DNA from: Dehalococcoidia bacterium
Lineage (GTDB): Bacteria; Chloroflexota; Dehalococcoidia; Dehalococcoidales; RBG-16-60-22
Reading direction: 5' to 3'
DNA: 7,562 nucleotides
NCBI GenBank assembly: GCA_030613665.1
Contig: JAUWLN010000084.1
Span: 1 to 7,562 of the forward strand
The notes under the pieces: generated by a model
Database searches by the model: none
What the model was told of the DNA's origin: nothing
Seen by the model: only the letters and a program-made list of their open reading frames with translations
Shown: positions 1 through 6,998 of the stretch, piece after piece
How positions within the stretch are numbered: position 1 is the stretch's first letter
Layout of the letters: the number at the start of each line of letters is the position of its first letter
Position numbers and translations under genes: made by a program

Positions 1-1
1 A

Positions 2-286
2 ACTAACAACCGAAGGATAGGTCGAGGTATAGTTGATGATACGAGTATGTCGGGAGCGGGGGCAGTGGTTCGGAGTTTCAAGTGCTCGTCTTGGTATCAC
101 ATTTTGAAAGACCTGGGTTGCCGGCTTACCATCCTTGATGATTATTGATATGGTGTCCTGTGTTTCCCGCCAAGTTTGGTATTTCATATAGTGCTTCTGG
201 TCGGTTATCAAGAATAGGGAACCAGCAAGTGGCAAAGGGAGTCGCTTCTCCGTGGTGGCCTTGATTGTGACAAAGGCCTGTTCTTG
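2..286 (-). CDS. Possible partial gene running off the left edge, unrecognised
   Basis: The minus-strand frame is open for about 95 codons from 286 to the window edge, after a TGA at 287-289. Possible starts are TTG at 235 and ATG at 187; neither has a convincing ribosome site. The translation resembles no family I know. It contains hydrophobic LPLAGSLFLITD, then KYQTWRETQDTISIIIKDG. The open length is only moderately unlikely by chance at this base composition, so this may not be a gene. If real, it belongs to the putative integrated element. Confidence 0.22.
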
Positions 287-291
287 TCACA
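266..291. repeat. Perfect 8-bp inverted repeat, 10-nt spacer
   Basis: TGTGACAA (266-273) and TTGTCACA (284-291) are perfect inverted copies around a 10-nt spacer. It has no T-run on either side, so it does not look like a terminator. The TGTGA/TCACA ends resemble CRP/FNR half-sites, but the spacing is too wide for that family. It lies upstream of the possible leftward frame and could be an operator or a recombination-related site. Confidence 0.4.
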
Positions 292-313
292 CGCTCAAAC
301 TATGGATAATGTT

Positions 314-332
314 TTGCTAATAAATTGCTAAT
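314..332 (+). repeat. Direct repeat TTGCTAAT x2, 11-bp period
   Basis: TTGCTAAT occurs at 314-321 and 325-332, eleven bases apart, about one helical turn. TACAATA also occurs at 341-347 and 373-379, and GTAAC at 352-356 and 419-423. Such short phased repeats beside an att core resemble integrase arm or excisionase binding sites, but AT-rich sequence yields them by chance too. Confidence 0.3.
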
Positions 333-451
333 GAACTAGTTACAATACAACGTAACTAACTGGCATATTACGTACAATATAGTCTTTGACCAACTAACAC
401 AAAAGTTCTATTTTGAACGTAACATGACGGTTTAGGACACATACCTTATAA

Positions 452-493
452 ATGGGGTTCAGGTGGTCGTCGGTTCAAATCCGACCACCCCGA
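452..493 (+). pseudogene. 3' half of a tRNA-Pro(GGG) gene, probable attachment-site scar
   Basis: The tRNA parts can be read in order: anticodon loop ATGGGGT (452-458, anticodon GGG at 454-456, G at position 37 as in proline tRNAs), 3' anticodon strand TCAGG (459-463), variable loop TGGTC, T-stem GTCGG, T-loop TTCAAAT, T-stem CCGAC (469-485), acceptor strand CACCCCG (486-492) and discriminator A at 493. CCA is not encoded. A complete gene would need CCTGA just before 452 and CGGGGTG further upstream. The bases there are TATAA, and I see no such acceptor strand in 1-451. It is therefore a half gene whose homology starts at the anticodon loop, a common crossover point for tyrosine integrases. 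Element DNA would lie to the left and chromosome to the right (attR type). Confidence 0.82.
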
Positions 494-500
494 CTTTTTT
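469..500 (+). terminator. tRNA T-arm followed by a T-run, likely old tRNA terminator
   Basis: The intact T-arm hairpin (5-bp stem) is followed, after the acceptor strand, by a run of six T at 495-500. This probably ended transcription of the intact tRNA gene. For the leftward metV operon no hairpin plus T-run is visible between 552 and 494. Confidence 0.35.
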
Positions 501-552
501 AAAATGCTTCCTCCGCTACTGCCACCAAACTGAGCCGCTTTTTGGGAGCAGG

Positions 553-1233
553 TCAGGCCGCTGACAGCTCGGGTTTGGTATACGCTTCGTTTTCCTGCCG
601 CGCCGGGTGGCTCTGGGCGCTGTAGTCCTTAAGAGCCGAGGTCTCCCGCATTTTTTCCAGCTTGCCCTGCTTGGAGAGGCGCTCGTAAATCATCACCCAG
701 GCGCAGTCCCGCTCCGGGCTGGTCTCGCACTTACCGTCTTTATAACCGCCGCATGGTCCATTGACCAGGCTCTTGGCGCACATGGTCATGGGGCAGATGC
801 CGCCGTAGTCGGCCAGCAGACAGTTGCCGCAGGCCCGGCATTTCTCCAGCCAGAGACCTTCGTCAGCCGTTACCCCGATGAAACGGGTGTTCACCGCCGG
901 AATTATTGACATATCATCCAGTATCTCGGCAACGAACTGCACCCCGGCTCCGCAGGCCATGGATAGTACAGCATTGTATTCCCTCATCTTTTCAATTACC
1001 GGCTCGATATACTCACGGTCGCACTGGCGCTGGATGGTCAACTCACCGATTTCAACCTCGCGACCGTCCAATTTGTTGGCCATTCTGAGTTCCGTGGCCA
1101 GCAGCTCCACTTCCTTCTCGCCACCGGCCTGGCAGACGCTGACACAGGTACCACAGCCAAGGACCAGCAGTTTCTTGTAGTCCTTGATTTTTTCCTTTAT
1201 CTCCTCAAAAGGTTTCCTCTCGGCAACTATCAT
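553..1233 (-). CDS. metV: MetV: zinc/Fe-S subunit of methylene-tetrahydrofolate reductase (MTHFR C-terminal family)
   Basis: Small partner of MetF in the MetFV form of methylene-tetrahydrofolate reductase, the methyl-branch step of the Wood-Ljungdahl pathway. It has 226 residues, a usual size. The N-terminal half contains LGCGTCVSVCQAGGEKE (C27, C30, C34) plus C71 and C94. The C-terminal half has CRACGNC (132-138), ICPMTMC (146-152), NGPCGG (158-163) and C169, the Cys-rich signature of the MTHFR_C family. The ATG at 1233 overlaps the mvhD stop by 4 nt (ATGA), and an AAGGAG ribosome site at 1245-1250 lies 11 nt upstream within the end of mvhD. In acetogens such as Moorella, metV sits with metF, hdrABC and mvhD. 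Here metF does not follow, because a tRNA remnant lies about 60 bases beyond the stop. MetF may be encoded upstream of this window or elsewhere. Family is confident; partnership with the Hdr complex is inferred from the shared operon. Confidence 0.92.
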   Translation of the reverse strand: MIVAERKPFEEIKEKIKDYKKLLVLGCGTCVSVCQAGGEKEVELLATELRMANKLDGREVEIGELTIQRQCDREYIEPVIEKMREYNAVLSMACGAGVQFVAEILDDMSIIPAVNTRFIGVTADEGLWLEKCRACGNCLLADYGGICPMTMCAKSLVNGPCGGYKDGKCETSPERDCAWVMIYERLSKQGKLEKMRETSALKDYSAQSHPARQENEAYTKPELSAA

Positions 1234-1658
1234 GGCTTCACTTTCTCCTTTTTCAGAGGGTTGGGGCCCAGATTTTTTGCCCGTTCCGTCATCTCGTTAC
1301 AGGCAGCGGCAAACAGAGGGGCATCGGAGGCACCCATATTGAACATCTCAATCCGTTCCGGCTCGATGCCCACTTCTTCGAGCAGCTTCTTGGCCTGCTC
1401 AACCTTCTTCTTGGCTCTGAGATTTCCTTCCAGGAAATGGCAATCGCCTTCCTCTCAACCAGCCACGAAGACAGCATCAGCGCCGTCTTCAAACGCCTTG
1501 AGCAAATGGAGGGTATCCACCGTGCCGGTGCACATCAACTTGACGATGCGCACGTTGGGGGCATACTCCAGGCGCATGGAACCGGCGAGGTCAGCAGCCG
1601 AATAGGCGCAATAGTGACAGCAGAACCCGATTACCTTCGGCTCATATGCTCCAGCCAT
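1230..1658 (-). CDS. mvhD: MvhD-like [2Fe-2S] selenoprotein (Sec at UGA codon 68)
   Basis: Delta subunit of the MvhD/FlpD family, 142 residues counting selenocysteine. In Hdr complexes it is a small [2Fe-2S] protein that passes electrons to HdrA. The N-terminal part has the family residues FCCHYC (12-17) and MCTG (42-45). At 1455-1457 the frame meets TGA, directly after DAVFVAG. Read through, it continues as EEGDCHFLEGN and runs 74 more residues, including ERIEMFN and a C-terminal LGPNPLK, to a TGA at 1230-1232. The family has a conserved Cys where the UGA stands (GCxxGDCH), so this is selenocysteine; methanococcal VhuD is a known Sec-containing relative. A SECIS-like hairpin follows. The ATG at 1658 has a GGGAAGGGAG ribosome site 5 nt upstream, and the stop overlaps metV (ATGA). 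Standard gene callers would report a 67-residue fragment. No hydrogenase genes mvhA/mvhG are adjacent, so its electron donor is not hydrogenase encoded here. Confidence 0.92.
1422..1438 (-). promoter_or_regulatory. Bacterial SECIS element for mvhD Sec68
   Basis: Minus-strand RNA AUUUCCUGGAAGGAAAU folds as a perfect 6-bp stem with a UGGAA loop. Counting the U of UGA as 1, the stem covers 20-36 and the loop 26-30. Bacterial SECIS elements lie within the coding region just after the UGA and show G residues in the apical loop for SelB binding, as here. UGAG at the UGA can also pair with CUCA right after the hairpin, which would close a longer stem with a large one-sided bulge. The hairpin and position are seen; SelB recognition is inferred. 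Confidence 0.75.
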
Positions 1659-1673
1659 GTCAACTCCCTTCCC

Positions 1674-4600
1674 TTAACTCCCGGCCAGGACCGCCGTCTT
1701 GGCCGTTACCTGTTCATCTTTATAATGCTGTAATTTAATCGCCTTGCGCGGGCAAAGGCTGGCGCAGATGCCGCAACCCTGGCAGGCCGCCGCTTCAATG
1801 CAGGCCACCCCTTCCTCGTTTATCCTGGGGACACCAAACGGGCAGGACCGCACACAGGTAAGACAGGCGACGCACCGGTCCTCGTCCACTACCGAGATTA
1901 TGCCGCCGACCATCAGGTACGGCTTGGAGAGGATGGTCATCGCCCGCGACACCGCTCCCCTGGCCTGCACGATTGACTCCGAGATAGACTTGGGAGAGTG
2001 GGCCAGCCCGCACAGGTACATTCCCTCGTTGACGAAGTCCAGCGGGCGCAGCTTCATATGCGCTTCCATATAAAATTTGTCCTGGGTGAGGGGCAGCTTC
2101 AAGCGGCTGGCAAATTCCTCAGCATCTTGCTGAGGACGGACCGCGGCGCTCAGCACCAGCAGGTCAGGCTCAAGCTGGATTTCCGCGCCCAGCACCTCAT
2201 CGTAGACGCTTATTCCCAGTTTACCGCCTTTTTCAATTACTTGCGGTTTCCTCTCCACGTCATAACGGATAAAGGTCACTCCTTTTTCCCGCGCCTGACG
2301 ATAGAGCAGCTCGTTCATCCCGTAGGTGCGTATATCGCGGTAGAGCACATAGACCTCGGTATCCGGATTAAGCTCTTTTAATTTCAGGGCGTTATTTACC
2401 GCCTGAGTGCAGCAGATGCGACTGCAATACATGTGCCCCTCTTCCCGCGAGCCGACGCACTGTATCATGACCACTGAATTCAGTTTTTTAGCCTCGTCAC
2501 TGTCTCCAGCAATTTTTTCTTCAAGCTCAAGCTGGGTTAGCACCCTATCCGACTGACCGTACAAATACTCTGTGGGCTTATATTCTGCGCCGCCGGTGGC
2601 CAGTATGACCACGCCGTGTTCCACCTCCACCATCTCCCCGCTTTCAGCGATTATTTCGGTGGTATAGTTGCCCAGATAACCGGACACTTTCTTCACCTCG
2701 GCGCCTTTATAGATGGTGAGCTTGGGCTCTTTTTCCACCCGTTCGATGAGGGAAGCAAGCAGCTGCTGTGGGTCAGCGCCGTCCGCCGTGTAGCGAATGC
2801 GCTTCAGATTGCCGCCCAATTGCTTCTCCCGTTCCACCAGAACCGTCTCATAGCCCTGCCCGGCCATTTCCAGGGCAGCGGTCATCCCGGACAAGCCGCC
2901 GCCGATAACCAGCCCCCGCCGCTTTACCTCCGCGGTATGCTCATGGAGCGGCTCCAGCGTGGCGACCCGCGCCACCGCCATACGTACCAGGTCCTTGGCC
3001 TTGTCGGTGGCCTCCGGCATATGAGTGGCATGCACCCAGGAACACTGGTCGCGGATGTTGGCCATATCGAAAAGGAACTTGTTCAGGCATCCCTCGCGGA
3101 TGGTATCCTGGAAAAGCGACTCGTGGGTGCGCGGGCTGCACGAGGCAACCACCACTCGATTCAGCCCCTGCTCTTTGATGGCGTTGATAATCTTGTCCTG
3201 CGTATCCGTGGAGCAGGTGTACAGGTTCTCCTCAGCGTGCACCACGTGCGGCAGCGTGCCGGCGTACTCGGCGACGCCGGGGACATCCACCACCCGGGCG
3301 ATATTCGAGCCGCAGCGGCAGACGAAAACGCCTACTCTCGGCTCCTCCCCACTGATGTCTCTCTCCGGCGGATATTCCTTTTCCGTTACCATGGTGCCAC
3401 GGGCTTCGGTGATTTCTTTAGCAGCCAGGCAGGCGGCGCTCGAGGCGTTCATCACCGACTCCGGGATGTCCATCGGGGCATCAAACGCCCCGGCAACGTA
3501 AATGCCATCCTGCGAGGTGATGTTGGGTGCCAGCTCGCCAGTTTGACAGAAGCCGAACCTGTCGCGTGCTATACCGAGCTTCTCCGCCAGCTCACCGGTG
3601 CTCGCCGAAGGCTGCAGCCCAATGGAGAGGACAACCAGGTCAAACTCTTCCGTTACCTTCTCGCCGTCCTCACCGGCACATTCGATAAGCAAGTTATGGC
3701 TCTGCTGCAATTCTTTTACTCCCGAAGGAATACCTTTCACGTAGCGGATGCCGAACTTGTTCTTTGCCGATTCATAATAGCGCTCAAACCCCTTGCCGAA
3801 GGCCCTGAGGTCATTGTAAAAAATGGTGGGCTGAATGGCGCTCTCATGTTCACGGGCGATAATGGCCTCCTTGGTGGCATACATGCAGCAGACCGAAGAG
3901 CAGTAGTCGTGGTCGCAGGTCGTATCCCGCGAGCCGACGCACTGTATCCAGGCAATCTTTACCGGGCGCTGTCCGTCGGAAGGTCGCTGCACCTGTCCCT
4001 GGAAGGGGCCGGAGGCGGAGAGAACACGTTCGAAATCGAGGCTGGTCAGCACGTTGGGCATCCGACCGTAGCCGTACTCGCTTTTTATTCTGGCATCAAA
4101 AGGCTCGAAGCCGGGCGCCAGCACCACCGAACCCACCCGGAGCTCGACCTCTTCCTCTTTCATCTCATGGTCAATAGCTTTCGCCTGGCAGACAGCCACA
4201 CACTGCAAACATTCGCTGCAGAGGCCGCAGTCCAGGCATCGCTCCGCTTCTTTCACCGCTTCCTCTTCGGTAAACGTATCAACTATCTCATCGAAGCCGG
4301 AGAGCCTTCTCTCTAAATCAATGTATTTCGTGTCCAGCCTTGCTTTCTTTTCGTGTTTGCCCTCGGGCAGCGGCGCCGGCTCGTCTTCCTTCGCCTCACG
4401 GCCTTCTTTGAGGTCCAGTTTATTTAGATAGCGGTCAATGGATATGGCCGCCTCGTGGCCGTGCTTGATGGCTTCCACCGCCGACTTGGGCCCGGTAACA
4501 CCGTCGCCGCCGGCGAAGATGCCCGCCTCATCGGTGGCCAGCGTCAGCGGGTCGGCGATTAACCAGCCGCCGCGCGTGGTCTTGATGCCGGTGTTCTCGG

Positions 4601-6137
4601 GCAGAACGGAAAGGTCGGTTGCCTGCCCGATGGCGATGATTACCGTATCGCCGTCAACCGATGTGGTCACACTTTCGTCAAAGGTCGGGCTGAACTTGCC
4701 CTCGCCGTCAAACACGGCGGTGCACTTCTTGCACGCCGCACCCGTCACGGTGCCGTTCTTACTTAATATCTCCGTCGGCCCCCAGGAATTCATTATTTTT
4801 ACACCCTCTTCCACCGCCTCCTCAATTTCCCAGGAGTGGGCGGGCATTTCCTCGGCGCCTTCCAGACAGATAGCCGTTACCTCTTTGGCGCCAAGTCGCC
4901 GCGCCGTCCTGGCTACGTCCATGGCCACGTTGCCGCCACCGATGACCACAACCTTGTCCCCGATGTCCACCTTCTTCCCCTGGTTCACATCCCTCAGGAA
5001 ATCCAGAGCCAGCCGCACCTGCGGCAGGTCAACGCCGGGAATGGGCAGGCTGCGGCTCTGCTGCGCGCCTATGGCCAGGTAAATCGCCTTATAGCCCTGT
5101 TTTTTAAGCTCATCGATGCCATTCCTGCCGTTCACCGGCGCATTGAGCTTGAGGTCTATGCCTGAATCAACAATATCCTTAATATCGGCAGCCAGCACAT
5201 CCCTGGGGAGGCGGTACCTGGGAATGGCCGACCACAGCTGCCCGCCGGGCTCGGCGTCTTTCTCAAAAACGGTCGCTGGATAGCCGAGCTTCACCAGGTC
5301 AAGGGCGCAGGTGAGGCCGGAGGGTCCGGCGCCGACCACCGCCACCTTTGGTTTTGATTTATCAATCACCGGCTTTTCTTCCGGAGGGACTTCACCATCT
5401 TTCCTTTTCTGCCGGACTATATCGGCGGCAAATCTTTTAAGCGGGGCAATGGCCACCGGCTGGTCGACCTCGCTGCGGTTGCACTCCTGCTCACAGGGGT
5501 GATGACAGATTCTGCCCAGCACCGCCGGCAGCGGTATCCACTGCTTGATATGGTCCAGGGCTTCAACGTACTTGCCCTTGGAGATAAGGGCGACATATCC
5601 CTGTCCATTGCAGCCCGCCGGGCAGGTAAGCTTGCAGGGCGGACGTGCCGCCTTGCTTATGGACACGGCGCTGGGTATCGCCTGCGGGTACCTCTTGTTG
5701 ATTGCCTTGCGGTTGTTCAGTCCCTGCTCGAATTCGTTGATTAAATCAACGGGACAGGCCTCGAAACAGTCGCCGCATGAGCTGCACTTCTCAATATCAA
5801 CATATAGCGGTCTCTTGAGCACCTTGACCTTGAAGTCGCCCGCCTCGCCTTCCAGAGATTGGACCTGGGAATTGGACAGAATCTCAATGTTGAGGTGCTT
5901 GTCCACCTCTATCAGCTTCGGTGAAATCATGCACATGGAGCAGTCATTGGTGGGAAACGTCTTGTCCAGCTGGGACATCCGGCCGCCAATCGAAGTGGTC
6001 TCTTCGACCATATAAACTTTAAAGCCGGAGTTGGCCAGGTCGAGGGCGCTTTGCATGCCGCAGATGCCGCCCCCCACCACCATCACTGCACCCACTTTAC
6101 GCTGATTTTGCGCTTTCGCTTTACCGTTTTTGGCCAT
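1674..6137 (-). CDS. hdrA: Fused HdrA: tandem HdrA modules with nested GltD/NfnB-like NAD(P)H oxidoreductase
   Basis: Flavin-containing core subunit, 1487 residues, about twice a typical HdrA. Order: a first HdrA FAD module (GGGICG near 22-27, then the HdrA-type NDCSMC at 64-69); a cluster motif CSSCGDCFEACP (118-129); a complete GltD/NfnB-like domain from about 163 to 570, with Cys-rich start (CPAGCN, CHHPCEQEC), FAD motif GAGPSG (269-274) and nicotinamide motif GGGNVAMD (400-407); a six-Cys ferredoxin-like stretch (634-650); the rest of HdrA one with IQCVGSR (731-737). The second HdrA begins near 935 with the VFVCRCGSNIA domain, has FAD motif GGGLSG (1079-1084), IQCVGSR (1225-1231) and two C-terminal [4Fe-4S] motifs (C1422-C1432, C1452-C1462). 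No transmembrane segment is seen. An upstream in-frame start at 6197 would add 20 residues inside hdrB; the ATG at 6137 has a purine-rich ribosome site and overlaps the hdrB stop. The likely role is electron bifurcation or confurcation with NADH. Domain calls are firm; the role is inferred. Confidence 0.93.
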   Translation of the reverse strand: MAKNGKAKAQNQRKVGAVMVVGGGICGMQSALDLANSGFKVYMVEETTSIGGRMSQLDKTFPTNDCSMCMISPKLIEVDKHLNIEILSNSQVQSLEGEAGDFKVKVLKRPLYVDIEKCSSCGDCFEACPVDLINEFEQGLNNRKAINKRYPQAIPSAVSISKAARPPCKLTCPAGCNGQGYVALISKGKYVEALDHIKQWIPLPAVLGRICHHPCEQECNRSEVDQPVAIAPLKRFAADIVRQKRKDGEVPPEEKPVIDKSKPKVAVVGAGPSGLTCALDLVKLGYPATVFEKDAEPGGQLWSAIPRYRLPRDVLAADIKDIVDSGIDLKLNAPVNGRNGIDELKKQGYKAIYLAIGAQQSRSLPIPGVDLPQVRLALDFLRDVNQGKKVDIGDKVVVIGGGNVAMDVARTARRLGAKEVTAICLEGAEEMPAHSWEIEEAVEEGVKIMNSWGPTEILSKNGTVTGAACKKCTAVFDGEGKFSPTFDESVTTSVDGDTVIIAIGQATDLSVLPENTGIKTTRGGWLIADPLTLATDEAGIFAGGDGVTGPKSAVEAIKHGHEAAISIDRYLNKLDLKEGREAKEDEPAPLPEGKHEKKARLDTKYIDLERRLSGFDEIVDTFTEEEAVKEAERCLDCGLCSECLQCVAVCQAKAIDHEMKEEEVELRVGSVVLAPGFEPFDARIKSEYGYGRMPNVLTSLDFERVLSASGPFQGQVQRPSDGQRPVKIAWIQCVGSRDTTCDHDYCSSVCCMYATKEAIIAREHESAIQPTIFYNDLRAFGKGFERYYESAKNKFGIRYVKGIPSGVKELQQSHNLLIECAGEDGEKVTEEFDLVVLSIGLQPSASTGELAEKLGIARDRFGFCQTGELAPNITSQDGIYVAGAFDAPMDIPESVMNASSAACLAAKEITEARGTMVTEKEYPPERDISGEEPRVGVFVCRCGSNIARVVDVPGVAEYAGTLPHVVHAEENLYTCSTDTQDKIINAIKEQGLNRVVVASCSPRTHESLFQDTIREGCLNKFLFDMANIRDQCSWVHATHMPEATDKAKDLVRMAVARVATLEPLHEHTAEVKRRGLVIGGGLSGMTAALEMAGQGYETVLVEREKQLGGNLKRIRYTADGADPQQLLASLIERVEKEPKLTIYKGAEVKKVSGYLGNYTTEIIAESGEMVEVEHGVVILATGGAEYKPTEYLYGQSDRVLTQLELEEKIAGDSDEAKKLNSVVMIQCVGSREEGHMYCSRICCTQAVNNALKLKELNPDTEVYVLYRDIRTYGMNELLYRQAREKGVTFIRYDVERKPQVIEKGGKLGISVYDEVLGAEIQLEPDLLVLSAAVRPQQDAEEFASRLKLPLTQDKFYMEAHMKLRPLDFVNEGMYLCGLAHSPKSISESIVQARGAVSRAMTILSKPYLMVGGIISVVDEDRCVACLTCVRSCPFGVPRINEEGVACIEAAACQGCGICASLCPRKAIKLQHYKDEQVTAKTAVLAGS

Positions 6138-6991
6138 TACAAAAGACCCTTCTCCCTCAGCAGCGGCCTGGGGTCGACGAAATGCCGGGAAAACCATTTA
6201 TCTGCTTCCGGAGCGCCAAAGGCAAGGCCCATGAGCTCGGTGGAGTAGATAATCGGCACATTGTACTGTTTTCCTGCCTGCGCCGAAATCTCTTCCTGGT
6301 GTGTATCCAGATTTGACTGGCACATCGGGCACGCCACCGCGATGGCGTCAGCGCCGGCCTCCTCGGCCATATCAAACAGCTTCTGTATCATTTTCCAGGC
6401 CATTTCGGGCATGGTGAGCACATGTTCGGCGCCACAGCAATCGGTCTTATAGCTCCAGTTCTTCACCTCAACGCCCAGTGTTTTCAAAATATTGTCCATG
6501 GACTCGGGATTGTCTGCGTCAACGGCGTCCGTAATCCGCGGTGGTCTGGTAATCAAGCAGCCGTAGTAGCAGACCGCTTTCAGGCCTTTCAACGGCTTGC
6601 TGACCTTTTCCAGTATCGCTTTCTCGCCCATTTCTTCCCAGATGAAATCGACAAGGTGTTTTATCCTGAAATCGCCTTTGTATCCGCCGTTCACCCCTTC
6701 TATTTTTGTTCCCGCCCGCAGGGCTTTGTCAGCGTGTTTTAACCTGGAGTAGCAGGCTGCACAGGGCACCACCATATCAAGACCCGCCTTATCCGCGGTT
6801 TCCAGGTTGCGGGCGGGCAGGGCCAGCGCCAGCATATCATCGGTGGCATGGGCCGAGGCGGCACCGCAGCAGGTCCAGTTCTCAAGTTCTTTCAGGTCGA
6901 TACCCAGTATCCGGGCTACCGCCGCCACGGACTCGCCGTATTCTCTGGCAACACCTTCAAGGGAACACCCTGGATAATATGAGACCTCCAT
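6137..6991 (-). CDS. hdrB: HdrB-like subunit with two CCG domains
   Basis: Subunit B of the Hdr-like complex, 284 residues, a normal length for HdrB. It carries two CCG (cysteine-rich) domains, which in methanogen HdrB bind two noncubane [4Fe-4S] clusters and reduce the heterodisulfide. The first repeat has C9 (YYPGC), C41-C42-G (WTCCG) and C77/C80 (PCAAC). The second has C141/C145, C185-C186-G (DCCG) and C221/C224 (CPMC). All cluster-ligand positions appear intact, so it should be catalytically competent. The ATG at 6991 gives the canonical MEVSYYPGC start and lies 7 nt after the hdrC stop. Its TAA shares one base with the hdrA ATG (TAATG), suggesting translational coupling. In acetogen-type clusters HdrB does not act on CoM-S-S-CoB; here it probably relays electrons toward MetV/MetF or an unknown thiol/disulfide acceptor (inference). 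Confidence 0.95.
   Translation of the reverse strand: MEVSYYPGCSLEGVAREYGESVAAVARILGIDLKELENWTCCGAASAHATDDMLALALPARNLETADKAGLDMVVPCAACYSRLKHADKALRAGTKIEGVNGGYKGDFRIKHLVDFIWEEMGEKAILEKVSKPLKGLKAVCYYGCLITRPPRITDAVDADNPESMDNILKTLGVEVKNWSYKTDCCGAEHVLTMPEMAWKMIQKLFDMAEEAGADAIAVACPMCQSNLDTHQEEISAQAGKQYNVPIIYSTELMGLAFGAPEADKWFSRHFVDPRPLLREKGLL
6147..6156 (-). promoter_or_regulatory. Ribosome binding site that fixes the hdrA start
   Basis: On the minus strand the sequence GGGAGAAGGG lies inside the last codons of hdrB. Its AAGG part is about 10 nt before the ATG at 6137. This supports initiation at 6137 rather than at the in-frame upstream start at 6197, and fits coupled translation with hdrB. Confidence 0.6.
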
Positions 6992-6998
6992 GCTTACC

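Larger units (their letters stand above)
1..451. mobile_element. Probable terminal end of an integrated element next to the tRNA-Pro scar
   Basis: This stretch is more AT-rich than the operon, most clearly at 300-451, and lacks the operon's codon pattern. It ends exactly where tRNA homology begins, as expected for the integrase-distal end of an element integrated in a tRNA gene. No integrase gene is visible; integrases usually sit at the other end, next to the restored tRNA. Contents are one weak open frame leaving the window, an 8-bp inverted repeat at 266-291, and short repeats between 314 and 423. The element type (phage, ICE or satellite) cannot be told. Confidence 0.45.

Noticed and set aside
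266..291. CRP/FNR binding site
   Set aside because: The TGTGA and TCACA halves are 16 bases apart, whereas CRP-family sites need about 6.
300..493. Intact tRNA-Pro, possibly with an intron
   Set aside because: No matching CGGGGTG acceptor strand, D-arm or CCTGA anticodon strand is visible upstream to position 1.
1230..1658. mvhD as a nonsense-mutated or frameshifted pseudogene
   Set aside because: The frame is unchanged across the UGA, the downstream residues are conserved, the UGA replaces a conserved Cys, and a SECIS-like hairpin follows. Decay would not give this combination.
2616..4316. 566-codon open frame on the plus strand
   Set aside because: It is antisense to hdrA, whose protein is clearly conserved through this whole region. 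The antisense product shows no family motif and is a by-product of hdrA codon use.
6138..6197. Upstream hdrA start at 6197
   Set aside because: It would place 20 extra residues in the hdrB coding sequence. The ATG at 6137 has a ribosome site and begins just before the conserved FAD domain.
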